Positions 11,101-21,403 of a DNA stretch of 64,000 bases are shown here, in pieces. The notes beneath the pieces were generated by a model that was not told the DNA's origin, did no database searches, and saw only the letters and a list, made by a program, of their open reading frames with translations. Source of the DNA: Salvia splendens. Taxonomy: Eukaryota; Streptophyta; Magnoliopsida; Lamiales; Lamiaceae. The stretch's first letter is position 1. Each line of letters opens with the position of its first letter. The translations under genes were made by a program, and so were the position numbers. Location of the stretch: positions 16,043,901 through 16,107,900 of the forward strand of contig NC_056042.1 in assembly GCF_004379255.2 (NCBI RefSeq), given 5' to 3'.

Positions 11101-12357
11101 GCCAAGTTGCGGATTCTACAAGCGCAAGCCGGCCTTACACAACACATCGTCCGGAAGATCCTTGACACGCCAATCATCCCGGAGGGGCCGGATGTTCCGA
11201 GATGGAGGCTTTCACACAATGGGGAGTTCTCACTAGCATCAACTTGGGAGACCATCCGAACTCAAAGACCTATCATCCAAGGCCTTGATGACTTATGGAA
11301 AGCAGGCCTCACGTCTTCTATTGCTATCTTCATTTGGAGACTCCTATCCAACCGAATACCGGTGGATACGAAGCTACAGTGGAGAAGAATGGAAATGGCA
11401 TCTAAGTGCCAATGCTGCCCTCATAGACCGGGCATCGAATCACTGCAGCATCTCTTCATCCAAGGGGCTGGCGCCCGAGGTGTGTGGAGGGAGTTTGACT
11501 CCTGGTTCGAGGGATCTTCACCACCTCTCCGGATCAATGACACCATCCCAGAGAGGCTCGAAGTTTGGGCACGGAGAGTCCAACAACCCGGTAAGAAACA
11601 CCTCAGCCGGGCGATGCCGTACCTTATTCTTTGGTTCATTTGGGCTGAGCGAAACAGGAGTCGTCATCAATCGGTGCAATTTAAGCCTTTCAATGTGGTA
11701 TGGCAAGTGCAAATGTTCCTTAGAAATAGCATGGCCAATGGATCCTACAAACCGAAGCATTGGAAAGGAGTCCGCCTCAAGATCAACGTCCCGAGTCAGG
11801 CCGAGCCACGAAGGACCAGGCCCCTCGCGATGGTGGTCAAATGGAACCCGCCGGATGAACCGTGGATCAAACTCAACACTGACGGAGCATACATGGAGGC
11901 AACGGATAAAGCCGGGGGGGGAGGTCTTGTTCGTGACCACGAGGGCAACATGCTTGCAGCCTTTACCTCCCCACTCGAGGCTCACTCAGCCCTCGAAGCG
12001 GAGCTTCTGGCCATCCAATTCGGGTTGACGCTTGCCGCAGAATTCAGAAGGCCTATTTGGGTTGAGTCGGATGCACAACAAGCGGTTAAGCTCCTAAATG
12101 GCACGCACTGGGGACCGGCCCATATTAGTCGGGTGATGGCACGACTAGCAATCCTCAAGCGCCAACAAGACACCCGTATCACCTTCATCCACCGGGAAGG
12201 GAATAGAGCAGGAGATCTCCTCGCCAAAATGGGATTAGAAAGAAATGACTACTGGCGTATGAATGCCCTCACGGCACCAAGGCACCTCACAGCGATGATT
12301 AGGATGGATGCAATGGGTATCCCGAACATTCGGGTCCATAATGAAGAGGAAGAATAG
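8197..12357 (+). CDS. LINE F1 ORF2 protein: endonuclease, reverse transcriptase, RNase H
   Basis: 1386-aa replicase for target-primed reverse transcription. Domains: APE-like endonuclease at residues 1-225 (WNVRG, AIMEP with the catalytic Glu, GGDFNT near 135, SDHGP); RT at about 490-760 (IPKK, RPISL, SGFVKGR, AKAYDRV, GLRQGDPISP, YADD near 681); thumb with LYLGVPIYRG; zf-RVT near 1040-1110 (IWRLLSNR, CQCC); and RNase H at 1226-1348 (NTDG, E in ALEAEL, ESDA, HREGN..GD). All catalytic residues checked are present. The ATG follows the ORF1 stop by two bases in another frame. Intact and possibly functional. Confidence 0.93.
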   Translation: MSLNFLFWNVRGIANASTQNVLKRLIKSHNICFLAIMEPLTSPNPDKFSKVLGLPYKGTNTNGKIWIFVEEGMDFVVMDDTDQLLHGRLTCPRISTPIMISAVYAKCTRGERHALWEKMRDIAQVSEGIPWFIGGDFNTILSTRDRTGSDTNRQAEMVDFAEAIEDCRLMDPGYDGAEFTWAKNGLMERLDRVLISEMTPQLFDAIRVTNLPRIASDHGPLLVRCRLPNAHGGGRAFRVQNMWVRHEGFGELVQEDWMAPTEAVGLLNLKIKLARIKQTLKRWNKEVFGNIHASLKTCEENIALAQSEFEGDPSARNRTGVNKQIAEYILLLKMEEDFWRQKAALRWLEEGDKNTRFYQSWVKQKRIRLRIHKINANGRELTDDTAIKESAVEFFQNLLAPSYPELVDPDLSLLHPLPPSEQLAGLPKPPDADEVKRAVFDISANSAPGPDGFSALFFQACWGIVGPDVVEAVRQFFGGAFPPRSFTATSIVLIPKKPLPETWGDYRPISLCNVINKVITKVLTRRLAPFLPSVVAPNQSGFVKGRLLNDNVLLAQEMFHELHRSTPAPNVAIKIDMAKAYDRVQWPFLLKVLKQMGFPEPWVALIERCIGTCWFSILINGAPTGFFKSTRGLRQGDPISPALFVLAADYLSRSLDKLILGDKEMTYKATRGSMEISHLAYADDIIIFTQAAVNPLRRLRACLEHYAEVSGQQINLGKSNFYISEAHEGWSNIIQSEGGFSRGTFPFLYLGVPIYRGVKRTDMFMFLREKISARISGWAHRHLSFGGRLTLIKSTLEAIPLHIFQAIEPTGGALKQLDQQVARFFWGSSNEKKRTHWIGWDQVCLPTAEGGLGIRKIKEVLRAFNIKLWWRFREQNSLWATYMMTKYCLKASPLTARASGRCSPTWKRLLKARAQAQPYIRWVVREGKISFWDDLWLGEVPLRELCLDDRGGPLVHVADYIINGSWNEAKLRILQAQAGLTQHIVRKILDTPIIPEGPDVPRWRLSHNGEFSLASTWETIRTQRPIIQGLDDLWKAGLTSSIAIFIWRLLSNRIPVDTKLQWRRMEMASKCQCCPHRPGIESLQHLFIQGAGARGVWREFDSWFEGSSPPLRINDTIPERLEVWARRVQQPGKKHLSRAMPYLILWFIWAERNRSRHQSVQFKPFNVVWQVQMFLRNSMANGSYKPKHWKGVRLKINVPSQAEPRRTRPLAMVVKWNPPDEPWIKLNTDGAYMEATDKAGGGGLVRDHEGNMLAAFTSPLEAHSALEAELLAIQFGLTLAAEFRRPIWVESDAQQAVKLLNGTHWGPAHISRVMARLAILKRQQDTRITFIHREGNRAGDLLAKMGLERNDYWRMNALTAPRHLTAMIRMDAMGIPNIRVHNEEEE

Positions 12358-12607
12358 GCTCGAGTTTTGGTGGAAAGGGTTATAGTCTTTCCTTTTGTTG
12401 AATTGTATTTTACCTTTTGAAAGGGAGTATGATGTGGTCCGGGCTTGTGGAACCGGACCGCATACTACTCCTAATTTTCGTGTAGGCACACCACTTTCGG
12501 GTGTGGCCACGTTTTGTATTCGACCACTTTTGAAATATAGGGATGAGGGACCCACGAACCCTCCACCGTGAAGGTGTTTGATAAAAAAAAAAAAAAAAAA
12601 AAAAAAA
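12358..12607 (+). other. LINE F1 3' UTR, terminal stem-loop and poly(A)
   Basis: 250 bp without a gene. It contains a short inverted pair (ggtccg...cggacc, about 12436-12460) and, just before the poly(A), the tail AACCCTCCACC-GTGAA-GGTG, a CACC/GGTG stem with a 5-nt loop near 12563-12575. The same tail stem occurs in P1, LINE2, P3 and in the ORF1-only elements. The poly(A) is 12583-12607. Confidence 0.8.
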
Positions 12608-12782
12608 GTTGGAGTAGCCAAAATGAAGGGTCTATTTTAGTTACATTTTATGTTAAATAAGTGACTTTAGATATCCTAGAGTTACACCAAAGGTTTAGGA
12701 GTTACTTTTCATTTATTATGAGTCATTTTAAGTGTCTTAAGTTGTACTAATGATGTGAGACTTTCAAGAGTCCAATCTAGCC

Positions 12783-12790
12783 TATAAATA
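12783..12790 (+). promoter_or_regulatory. TATA box in gypsy 1 5' LTR
   Basis: TATAAATA sits in GCCTAT-AA-ATAGGC, an inverted repeat conserved in every LTR copy of this family (also 22534, 44736, 50087 and, on the minus strand, 40256 and 40638). It is the likely core promoter that sets the U3/R border just downstream. Confidence 0.75.
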
Positions 12791-13103
12791 GGCTTGTAAG
12801 CATGTCATTTGAGGAGACCATTGATGAAATACGAAAATAGACTTTGTCTTGTGAGTTGAATTCTCTTTGTAGAGTTTTTCACTTGTTTGGAACTTATCAA
12901 GATACTTTGAGCAAGTTGTTGTGGCGTTCAATCATACCGAGGTTCTTGGCTGATCATATAGCCATCGGGTCGAGGTTTTCTAAGCTCTGGAAGTGGATCA
13001 AACCAGATTATCAATCAAGGGAGTCCGCTGCCAAACCTTATACGTGGGGTTCTTGGATCAATATATCCAACGGGTCCTTCGTCGTATCCCAATCCATATC
13101 ATT

Positions 13104-13118
13104 TGGTATCACGAGCCA
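13104..13118 (+). other. Primer binding site, initiator-Met tRNA type
   Basis: TGGTATCA-C-GAGCCA starts two bases after the LTR CA end. It matches the 3' end of plant initiator tRNA-Met (TGGTATCAGAGC) except for one inserted base. The same bulge is in gypsy 2 (45057-45071); gypsy 3 has A instead of C (39928-39942). Confidence 0.8.
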
Positions 13119-13465
13119 ACTGGTATTGATCTATCCTTAGCTTTATCTTACATTGTTTATCTTTCATATCCTTGAAAAAAAAACTGAAAAAAAATGAAAA
13201 AAAAGAAAAAAAAACGAAATACATATTTCACCTCATATTTTCTTGACCATTTCCTTTCATCCTTCATTCAAGGGCTGAAGTTTGGTTGGTCGTTATTAGT
13301 TCTTGTTTGTTCTTGATTTGTTTTTTACTTGTGTTATCTTTGCAAAAGAGAGTGGTAAAAGGCTTGAGTGGTGAGATTATTTGAGTGGAGGTAAAAGCCA
13401 ACGAGTGATATACACGAGTGTTTTGTGAGGTTTATTTTTGTGTGATACACGAGGGAACTGTGAGG
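13119..13465 (+). other. Gypsy 1 untranslated leader
   Basis: Non-coding leader between PBS and gag. It contains purine-rich A-tracts (13173-13217) and, further on, GT-rich sequence with direct repeats of a TACACGAG-like motif (13410-13452). No ORF of note. Homologous leaders lie at 45072-45558 (gypsy 2) and in gypsy 3. Confidence 0.75.
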
Positions 13466-15018
13466 ATGGATTCTACTGATGAAAATCAAATTGATCCTAC
13501 GTTGCAAGCCATCCAACAACATTTTAGAAGGCTTTGACGTGTTCTGGAAAGTGTTTCAGAGCGCTTGGAGAGGCTAGAACTTCAAGCAAATGCAAACAAT
13601 AACGAGGAAGAAGAGAGTGGAGGAGAGGATAATGCTTCACATAGGCATCGAAATGAGAGGCATGGAAACGGTAGAAGAGGGCGTACAAATGAAGTTGATG
13701 GTGATTTGAGAAGCATCAAACTGAAGATCCCAACATTCCAAGGAAGGAGTGACCCCGAAGCTTATTTGGAGTGGGAGCGAAAGGTGGATCTCATCTTTGA
13801 ATGTCACAACTATTCCGAGGAGAAAAAGGTTAGACTTGCTGCTATTGAATTCACTGACTATGCTATAGTTTGGTGGGATCAATTGACAACCAGTACAAGG
13901 CGATATGGAGGAAGACTAGTTTCGACTTGGGAAGAAATGAAAGGCATAATGCGGAAGATTGCTATGATTAGGGCAAATGTTGAAGAAGATAGAGAAGCAA
14001 CCATGGCTCGATTCTTATGTGGGCTGAATAGGGAGATTGCAAACATTGTGGAGCTTCAACACTATGTGGAGTTGGTGGACATGGTTCATATGGCCATGAA
14101 GGTGGAGGGACAATTGAAGAAGAAGGGAACAATCCAAAAGAATTTTTCAACAAGTTCTCATTCTTCAAGGACAAAAGAGTGGACTTCATCCAAATCCAAT
14201 TTTGGGGCAGCTTCTAAACCCTAAAATGAAGCGTCGACATCCAAGTCCAAAGAATTTGAGAAGGGTAAAGGTATTTCTACTTCTACTTCTACTCAAAATA
14301 GAGATATCAAATGTTTTCGTTGTCAAGGTGTTGGACACATTGCATCTCAATGTCCAAACAAAATGGTGATGATTTTGAAGCCAAATGGGAGAGATTGAAT
14401 CTGAAAGTGAACGTAAAGATGATGATGAGGAGGAGGAGGATTGGACCAGAACATGGAGAACTTTTGGTGGTTCGAAGGGCTCTAAACATGCAAAACAGAA
14501 ACGATGATCAACAAAGGGAGAACATCTTCCACACAAGGTGTTTGGTCCAAGGTAAACTTTGCATAGTGATTATTGATGGTGGTAGTTGTGCAAATGTTGC
14601 AAGTTCTGAAATGGTGGAAAAGTTGAGCTTAACAACGGAAAAACATCCTAATCCATACAAGCTACAATGGCTTAATGAATGTGGAGAAATTCGAGTGACT
14701 AAGCGAGTTCTAATTTCGTTTTCAATTGGCAATTATAAAGATGATGTTCTTTGTGATGTTGTGCCAATGCATGCAAGTCACATTCTCTTGGGGAGGCCAT
14801 GGCAGTTTGATCGTAGGGTGATTTATGATGGATTTCACAACCACTACACCTTCAAGCACAACAACAAGTCTATTATGCTTGTCTCATTGACACCTCAAGA
14901 AGTTCAAGAGGACCAACAGAAATTGTCACAAGCAAGGAGAGCTCGAGAGGTTGAGAGAAAAAAAGTGAGGGCATTGAAAAAGAGTCAGAGAAAAGTAAGA
15001 ATGAGAGAAAAAAAGTGA
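13466..15018 (+). pseudogene. Gypsy 1 gag-protease, broken
   Basis: The ATG at 13466 matches the gag start of gypsy 2 (45559). A TGA occurs after about 23 codons (13535-13537). The capsid region follows (FQGRSDPEAYLEWERK, 13737 onward), lacking 33 codons present in gypsy 2, as a clean in-frame deletion at about 13957. A CAA-to-TAA stop is at 14221-14223. The CCHC knuckle (CFRCQGVGHIASQC) is near 14311-14355, followed by a one-base insertion near 14390. A retropepsin-like domain with IIDGGS near 14570 follows. Structural/protease part of the polyprotein; cannot be translated intact. Confidence 0.87.
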
Positions 15019-15073
15019 GGGCATTGAAAAAGAGTCAAGTGAAAAGAATCCGAATGAAAAAAAGAATTTTTAT

Positions 15074-16547
15074 GTGGGAGCAAAAGAAATAAAGAGTGCA
15101 ATAGTTGAAAAAGAGAGTGTTTTCATCTTAGTGTACAAACAGTCTTTGTTTACCACTAACGAATTAACCACTTCTTTGCCAAGTACTTTTGTGTCTCTTT
15201 TACAGGAATTCAAAGATATTTTTCCAGTGGAAGAATCAAGTGGATTACCTCCATTAAGAGGTATTGAACAACAAATTAACCTTGTTCCCGGGATAGTTCT
15301 ACCAAACCGACCAGCCTATAGAGCCAATCCCGAAGAGACTAAGGAAATTCAAAGGCAAGTGCAAGAGTTGTTGGACAAAGGAAAAATCCTTAAGAGCATG
15401 AGTCCATGTGCTGTTCCGGTAATTGTTGTTTCTAAGAAAGATGGATCATGGAGGATGTGCATCGACTGCCGAGCAATCAACAAAATCACGGTAAAGTATC
15501 GCCATCCTATTCCTAGGCTAGATGATATGCTTGATGAATTGCATGGATCTGTTGTGTTTAGTAAGATCGATTTGAAAAGTGGTTATCATCAAATTCGAAT
15601 TAGAGAAGGAGACGAATGGAAAACAGCCTTTAAAACAAAATTTGGTCTATATGAGTGGTTAGTAATGCCTTTTGGTTTAACTAATGCACCAAGTACTTTC
15701 ATGAGATTGATGCACCATGTTTTGAGAAAATTCATTGGAAAATTTGTGGTTGTGTATTTTGATGATATTCTTGTCTATAGCAAAAATGTGGATGAACATC
15801 TTAACCATGTATGTGCGTGCAGTTTTGGATACCTTACGAAAAGAATCATTGTACGCAAATCTCAAAAAGTGTTCTTTTTGCATGGATAAAGTTGTTTTTC
15901 TGGGTTTTGTTATAAGTGCTAATGGGATTGAAATGGAAAAGGATATGTGTTTTTATTGGGGAGAAAAACAAGAGCATGCTTTTAATCTCCTTAAAGAAAA
16001 ACTTACAACTGCACCAATTCTTTCTTTGCCTAACTTTGATAACATGTTCGAGCTTGAATGTGATGCATCTGGAGTAAGCATAGGAGCTGTTTTGTTGCAG
16101 GATGGAAAGCCAATCGCTTACTTTAGCGAAAAGTTGAAAGGAGCTCAATTGAACTATCCAACGTATGACAAGGAGTTATATGCTTTGGTTAGAGCTTTGG
16201 AAACATGGCAGCATTACTTGTGGCCTAGAGAGTTTGTAATTCATACGGATCATGAATCTCTCAAGAACTTGAAAGGTCAAGGTAAGCTTAGCAAGAGACA
16301 TGTTAAGTGGGTGGAATTCATTGAATCATTTCCCTATGTAATCAAATACAAAAAGGGAAAAGAAAACATTGTGGCTGATGCATTGTCTCAGAGATACATT
16401 TTGATCACTACTTTGAGTTCTAAGTTGCTTGGTTTTGAGTTGATTAAGGAAATGTATGATAATGACCCGGACTTTTCTTCTATCTATTTAGCTTGTGAGC
16501 ATGCTGCATTTGACAAGTTCTATAGGCATGATGACTATTTATTTTGA
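15074..16547 (+). pseudogene. Gypsy 1 reverse transcriptase and RNase H, broken
   Basis: RT of the gypsy type: [16 protein letters not shown] near 15435, [13 protein letters not shown] near 15560, [12 protein letters not shown] near 15670, intact YFDD near 15757. A frameshift occurs at about 15810-15815. The frame from 15735 continues into the connection domain, which lacks about 150 bp relative to gypsy 2 (junction near 15940 in an AAAAGGA repeat). RNase H follows (ECDASG near 16055, DKELYAL, HTDHESL near 16240). The next codon block has an AGA-to-TGA stop at 16545-16547. Defective. Confidence 0.87.
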
Positions 16548-16732
16548 GAAAATAAACTGTGCATTCCTAAAGGTTCTATGCGTGAATTGCTTGTGAGTGA
16601 AGCTCATGGTGGTGGTTTAATGGGCCATTTTGGAGTCCATAAGACAATGGATGTTTTGCATGAACATTTCTTTTGGCCTAAAATGCGTGTGGATGTTGAA
16701 AGAATATGTAAAAGATGCATAACTTGCATGCA

Positions 16733-16748
16733 AGCCAAGTCTAAATCA
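16733..16748. repeat. TSD of LINE P1, left copy
   Basis: agccaagtctaaatca is repeated at 17791-17806 after the poly(A). It belongs to the integrase coding sequence, so excision of P1 restores it. Confidence 0.92.
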
Positions 16749-17760
16749 ATGACACAATCCCAACGAGAATTGATGTTTGGATGCAAAGATGCAATCAGCC
16801 GAATAGGAAGCACCTTAGCCGAGCCATGCCCTACCTCATCCTATGGTTCATCTGGTCGGAGAGGAATAGGAGCCGACACCAAGATACAAGATTTAAACCC
16901 CACAATGTAATATGGCAGGTCCACATGTACATCCGGAATTCTATGGTAAACGGGTGCCTGAAGCCGAAGCACTGGCGAGGAGTTAAACTTGGAATTAACA
17001 TCCCTCAACAAGCGGAAGCCATTCGGGCGTTGCCTCTCGCCATGGCGATCAAATGGGAGCCACCGGACCCCCCTTGGATTAAAGTGAATACGGATGGTTC
17101 CTTCAATGAAGCGATCAACAAAGCAGGAGGGGGAGGAGTCATTCGCGATTTCTCGGGTAAAATGCTTGTGGCCTTTTGCATACCTTTTGAAGCACAATCG
17201 GCTCTGGAGGCGGAATTGTTGGCAATGATCCACGGGCTGAACATCGCCAAGGAATTTGGCCTCCCTATTTGGATCGAATCAGACGCCGAACAAGCTATCA
17301 AATTGATTAATGGGGCAGGATGGGGACCGGCGCTAGCCCGGGAAGCCATGGCGCATCTGATCCTTCTTAAGCGCCAACTTAAATTCCGTGCCACCTTCAT
17401 TCACCGGGAGGGAAACAAGGCGGCGGATTTCCTTGCGAGAATGGGACTAGGGAGAGATAGAGGCCAACAAATGCAACAAGACTCGGTGCCGAGAGAGCTT
17501 GCGGACCTCGTCCGCATGGATCAAATGGGCCTTTCACATGTTCGTACCCTAGGAAGGGACGGGGACTAGAATTGTTTTCACTTGCTTCTTGTAATTTTGT
17601 CGGAGGTATGATGAGGTCCGACCCTTGTGGGATCGGACCGCATACTACTCTTGGTTTTTGTCTTGGCACACCACCTTCGGGTGTGGCCGCGCTTTGTAAT
17701 TACCTCATTTTGAAATATAGGGATGAGGGACCCACGAACCCTCCACCGTAAAGGTGTTTG

Positions 17761-17790
<30 letters not shown>
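16749..17790 (+). mobile_element. 5'-truncated LINE P1
   Basis: 1.04-kb 3' end of an autonomous-type LINE inserted in the gypsy 1 integrase. It begins mid-ORF2 after zf-RVT, retains RNase H, 3' UTR, the CACC-GTAAA-GGTG tail and a 28-nt poly(A) (17763-17790). A perfect 16-bp TSD indicates a fairly young insertion. Confidence 0.92.
16781..17569 (+). pseudogene. LINE P1 ORF2 fragment (RNase H domain)
   Basis: 262-codon uninterrupted C-terminal ORF2 piece. It carries [22 protein letters not shown] and then an RNase H domain with NTDGSF, ALEAEL, ESDAEQ and HREGN. 5' truncation removed the endonuclease and RT; the ATG at its start is internal. It is a dead-on-arrival copy with no expected product. 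Confidence 0.88.
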
Positions 17791-17792
<2 letters not shown>

Positions 17793-18718
17793 CCAAGTCT
17801 AAATCACACCCACACAGTTTGTACAAACCGTTACCAATTCCTAGTGCATCTTGGGAGGATATTTCGATGGACTTTGTCATTGGTTTGCCAAGAACAAAAA
17901 GAGGTAGAGATTCAGTTTTTGTGGTTGTTGATAGGTTTTCAAAAATGGCACATTTTATTCCATGTCACAAAACTGATGATGCATCTCATATTGCTGATTT
18001 GTTCTTTAAAGAAATTGTCCGTTTGCATAGTGTTCCTAGATCAATTGTGAGTGATCGAGATGCTAAATTTGTGAGTCATTTTTGGCGTGTGTTGTGGAAT
18101 AAGTTGGGAACTAAACTCTTGTTTTCTACTACTTGTCATCCACAAACTGATGGACAAACTGAAGTAGTTAATAGGACTTTGCCTCAATTATTATGAACTT
18201 TAGTTAAAAAGAACTTGAAAAGTTGGGAGGAATGCTTACCTTTTGCTGAATTTGCTTATAATCGAAGTGTTCATTTTGCTACTAACTTTTCTCCATTTGA
18301 AGTTGTGTATGGTTTTAATCCATTGAGTCCACTTGATTTGATTCAAATACCTATTGAAGAACGTGCAAGTCTTGATGGAAAAGCTAAGGCTGAAATGGTT
18401 AAAATATTGCATGAAAGGGTAAGACTCAACATTGAAAAGAGGACAAAACAATATGCAAAGCAAGCCAACAAGGGTCGGAAACAAGTCATCTTTGAGCCGG
18501 GAGATTGGGTTTGGTTGCATATGAGAAAGGAGAGATTTCCTTCGAAAAGAAAGTCCAAGTTGCAGCCAAGAGGAGATGGACCATTCCAAGTGATTGCAAA
18601 AGTCAATGATAATGCTTACAAACTAGACTTACCTGGTGAGTTTAATGTAAGTGCTACTTTCAATGTTTCTTATTTATCTCCTTATGTTGGTGAATTAAAT
18701 TCGAGGATGAATCCTCTT

Positions 18719-18732
18719 GAAGAAGAAGGGAA
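18719..18732 (+). other. Gypsy 1 polypurine tract
   Basis: GAAGAAGAAGGGAA lies immediately before the 3' LTR TGATGGAG and is identical to the tract at 49621-49634 in gypsy 2. It primes plus-strand DNA synthesis and also encodes EEEGN within pol. Confidence 0.85.
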
Positions 18733-18891
18733 TGATGGAGACACACCCAAGCTGATCTACAAGGATAAGAAGATGGATCCATTGATCATTCCAAGTGGGC
18801 CAATTACAAGAGCTAGAGCTAAGAAGATAAGGGAGTCCATGTTGTTTTTAGTTGTTGAAATAAAAGCCCGATTACAAGACCATTCTACATT

Positions 18892-21324
18892 TTTTTAACA
18901 CACCCCAATAGGCGGAGGGTTGAGGCGGACCCACACCTGTGCATTACCAAAACCATTGGTTACAAACAAACATACACCGAGTCGCCCAAAAGTAACGACT
19001 CGCCAAGGCATGACAAATTAGAGTACAACGAGGGCCTCCCTAACAACTAGAGGTGGTCATCTATATACTCTCAAAATCCAATTACCATTTGATACAACCT
19101 TTGTATCCCCAACACTTCCGTCCATCACCTAGCTAAGACCCGCAATAGGGATACCTCCGCTAGGTACATGCCCTCCTGGATCAAGGTCCTCGATGTGGCC
19201 CTCTATCTCCCGGTTGGGGCGCCCACATGCGATACTCATGGAGCTAAAGCTCGCGTCATTCGCACCCGATGGGACACTCCCAAATGTCACCGTAGCAACA
19301 TTCTCCTTCAAATGCCAATCATCAACGTGTGGAGCCTTGGTGTGCATATCGCCCTCATGCACTTTTCCTTTCCTCTTCCTTGACACCAATTGGAAGCCAT
19401 CCTCATCCACACTTGGGTGACTCCTACAAGCCACTCTTGACTTCGACGATCCCGCACCCAATGTACCCTCGATGTACTCCGCGTGGTTGTTACAATCTTT
19501 AGGCTTCTCCAACTGTCCAATGGACGATGGAGTGCCGGGCCGAGCATTCGCCTTTGGGCGCCACTCACGGTGGATGATCTTGGCGGCATGGCTTGAGAGG
19601 CTCTCCTTGTATGGTGCTCGGCGACCCTTGTCTCTACCCCGAGACTTCCTTCCCGCTGCATGGCAATCCTCTTTCTCATGCCCAACATGTTTACAATTAT
19701 CACAAAATAATGGAATACGGTCCCATGCCACTTTGTACCTCGAGTCTTTGCCTCGGATATTAAGGATGATCTCTTTCGTCGGGGGAGTAGAGATGTTAAT
19801 CTCTATGCAAATCCTCGCGAAGGAGAGTCAACTTTGATGTATTGTGGCATGATCGGCTTGTAGTGGCTTGCCAAGGAGCTTACCGATTGCCAAGAGGGCC
19901 GATTCCTCATAGAGATGAGCCGGTATACCCAATATGTTACACCACACGGCAACAATTGGCGACTCAAAGAATGTGTCAAAATCCGGCGCCCACTTGAACA
20001 CCCTCATCGGATGGCTATCAACATACCAATTCGGACTCCCATTAGGGCCATTTAGCACCTTAGCATAATAGGCCACCTCTTGAAATTGGAGTAAAATATG
20101 CTTAGCATTCAAGTATTTCCATGTGAATGCTCCAACTAGCCCCATGCCACTAAGGCTTTTTTGAATTTGGGTTGTGGACGGGAGTGAATGGGAGAACTTC
20201 CCGACAATAGCTAGCCCTAGCTTCTCCGAAAGAAAATCCGTTTCAAAATCGGAAAAGGAGAGCGATGGCGTACCTTCATAAGATCCGGCTGTCCCCAAAG
20301 GCTTGGTCTTGCCGTCGTCCAAGGGGATTGGCTCGGGATTTCGATTTGGGGCCGATGAACTCTCCACGGCCACGGTCCCCCCGCGGTTGGAGTGATTCAT
20401 TGCCGCCTTCCACACATTCGCCGGCGGTGCCAGCGTTTCCGGTGAATATTCCGGCGGTGCCAGCTTTTCCTGCGACGGCTCCGGCGGTTGTGCCACGGGG
20501 ACACGGTCTTCCATGCGTGCATCAGCCTCAAGGTGGAGGAAAGTAGCACATGGTGTTGCTTGTGAGTACAACTTGTCATTTTCCCCATTTGGAGCAACAC
20601 CTTCTTCCCCATGCAAAGTGGTCTTTGTTTCTACCTCTTTTTGCAAGTCACATGATTCCAACACATCACATGCCTCCCCATCATCTAGCCTAGGACCAAT
20701 GTGATGCATTGTACTTGCACCGGTTGGGTGTTGGTCCAGCTCACTCCGGCTCGCCGGCGCCGGCGAAATTCCGGCCACCTCCTCAGAGTTGGGCACCTCC
20801 ATTGCAATCTTGGGAGGGCGCCCTTCATTTTCCATTTGAGCTAACGAGCTCAACATCTCACCAATATGGGCTTGCCTAAGTTCCGGCGATCCCCTCCCTT
20901 CACCATGTGCCTCAGCGGCTAGGTTCTCTACCATTTCAAATGCCATCTTCTTTTTGGCCCTACAAACATCCGATCCAAATTCTGATCCGGCACAAGCGAG
21001 GCCTCGTCGTGGCTTCTCCGGATGTGGCGTACCTGCCCGCTTTGTTTTGGGTCTTGCAATCGAGTGGAAGTTCCACTCCGTCAAAGAGAGGGGTTGCGTT
21101 GTGGAGCTAACCGCCGTGATATCCCCCTCCGGTAGCTCACCACCGGATTTCACCATGGGATCAGGTGCAAGCACATATCACCTCCGGACGAGCGAGAGAA
21201 ACCTTAGCCGAGAGACCGCGCGTGTCCCTCGGCTGCCCCGTCGGCGGGGAAGACGCCTAGTTACCGTCGACGTCGAGGAGTTTAGAGAGAGAAGTTAGAG
21301 AGAAGGGAGAGCATTTTTTTCAGC
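18892..21324 (-). mobile_element. ORF1-only LINE-like element A, near-complete
   Basis: 2.43-kb minus-strand element with poly(T) on the left (18890-18896). TSD is an acaagaccattctacat repeat at 18874-18891 and 21325-21342. It holds a 5' UTR with the CTCCCTTCTCTCT motif shared with LINE 5' UTRs, one ORF1, and a 3' UTR of about 230 bp ending in a variant tail hairpin (CGCC...GGTG). No ORF2, RT or endonuclease is present. It is the best-preserved copy of the family. Confidence 0.9.
19129..21156 (-). pseudogene. Element A ORF1 (DUF4283/CCHC), single nonsense mutation
   Basis: 676 codons on the minus strand, open apart from one stop at 19828-19830. There homologues read SRLSF, and CGA has become TGA (a C-to-T change). 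The start at 21156 gives MVKSGGEL, shared with copies B and C. Order: basic region (ARPKTKRAGTPHPEKPRR), acidic/Pro-rich linker, DUF4283-like domain (about 20240 down to 19750), CCHC knuckle FCDNCKHVGHEKEDC near 19700, then DEDGFQLVSRKRKGK near 19395 and a family-specific C-terminus ending LDPGGHVPSGGIPIAG. A stop codon is followed by 3' UTR, not ORF2. Confidence 0.88.
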
Positions 21325-21403
21325 ACAAGACCATTCTACATTGTGCCAAGTGGTGAATATTATTCAAGTTTGTGGGCAGCCCAAGGATTGAAGTTTGGAG
21401 TCA

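Larger units (their letters stand above)
5253..12607 (+). mobile_element. Full-length LINE F1, both ORFs intact
   Basis: L1-clade plant LINE of about 7.35 kb inserted in the gypsy 1 5' LTR. Layout: leader with a 12-A run, 5' UTR hairpin (CTAGAGAG with CTCTCTAG, about 5294-5325), ORF1 5525-8194, ORF2 8197-12357, 3' UTR, and a 25-nt poly(A) at 12583-12607. The 14-bp TSD has one mismatch. No frameshift or stop is seen in either ORF, so it could be competent, though the mismatched TSD implies some age. Confidence 0.92.
4963..13101 (+). repeat. Gypsy 1 5' LTR (split by LINE F1)
   Basis: LTR sequence is 4963-5252 and 12622-13101, about 770 bp. It starts TGATGGAG and ends CCATATCA, giving imperfect inverted termini TGAT...ATCA. 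The start is fixed by the TSD and by the same boundary in gypsy 2 (44287) and gypsy 3 (41096, minus strand). The first 68 full codons (4964-5170 with TGA) repeat the C-terminus of pol. A TATA box is at 12783-12790. Confidence 0.93.
16578..18732 (+). pseudogene. Gypsy 1 integrase, interrupted by LINE P1
   Basis: The integrase zinc domain ([18 protein letters not shown]...CITCMQAK) at 16578-16748 is split by LINE P1 and resumes at 17807. The DDE core follows ([10 protein letters not shown] near 17870, SDRDAKF near 18050, HPQTDGQTE near 18139). A CGA-to-TGA stop lies at 18194-18196. The C-terminal region 18215-18730 has the GPY/F-like segment PRGDGPF...NDNAYKLDLP. No chromodomain follows; instead pol runs through the polypurine tract into the 3' LTR. 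Confidence 0.87.

Noticed and set aside
12844..13140. Recurrent open frame inside the gypsy LTR (also 22593-22874 and 50148-50507)
   Set aside because: It lacks an ATG start and recurs only because the LTRs are copies; no protein family recognised.
13466..18732. Endogenous pararetrovirus (caulimovirid)
   Set aside because: Clear LTRs with 5-bp TSDs, tRNA-Met PBS, polypurine tract and an integrase domain identify Ty3/gypsy; no movement protein.
20265..20546. Several plus-strand frames over element A and similar antisense frames over the LINE ORFs
   Set aside because: Shadows of the minus-strand ORF1 or of ORF2; no start context, domains or conservation of their own.
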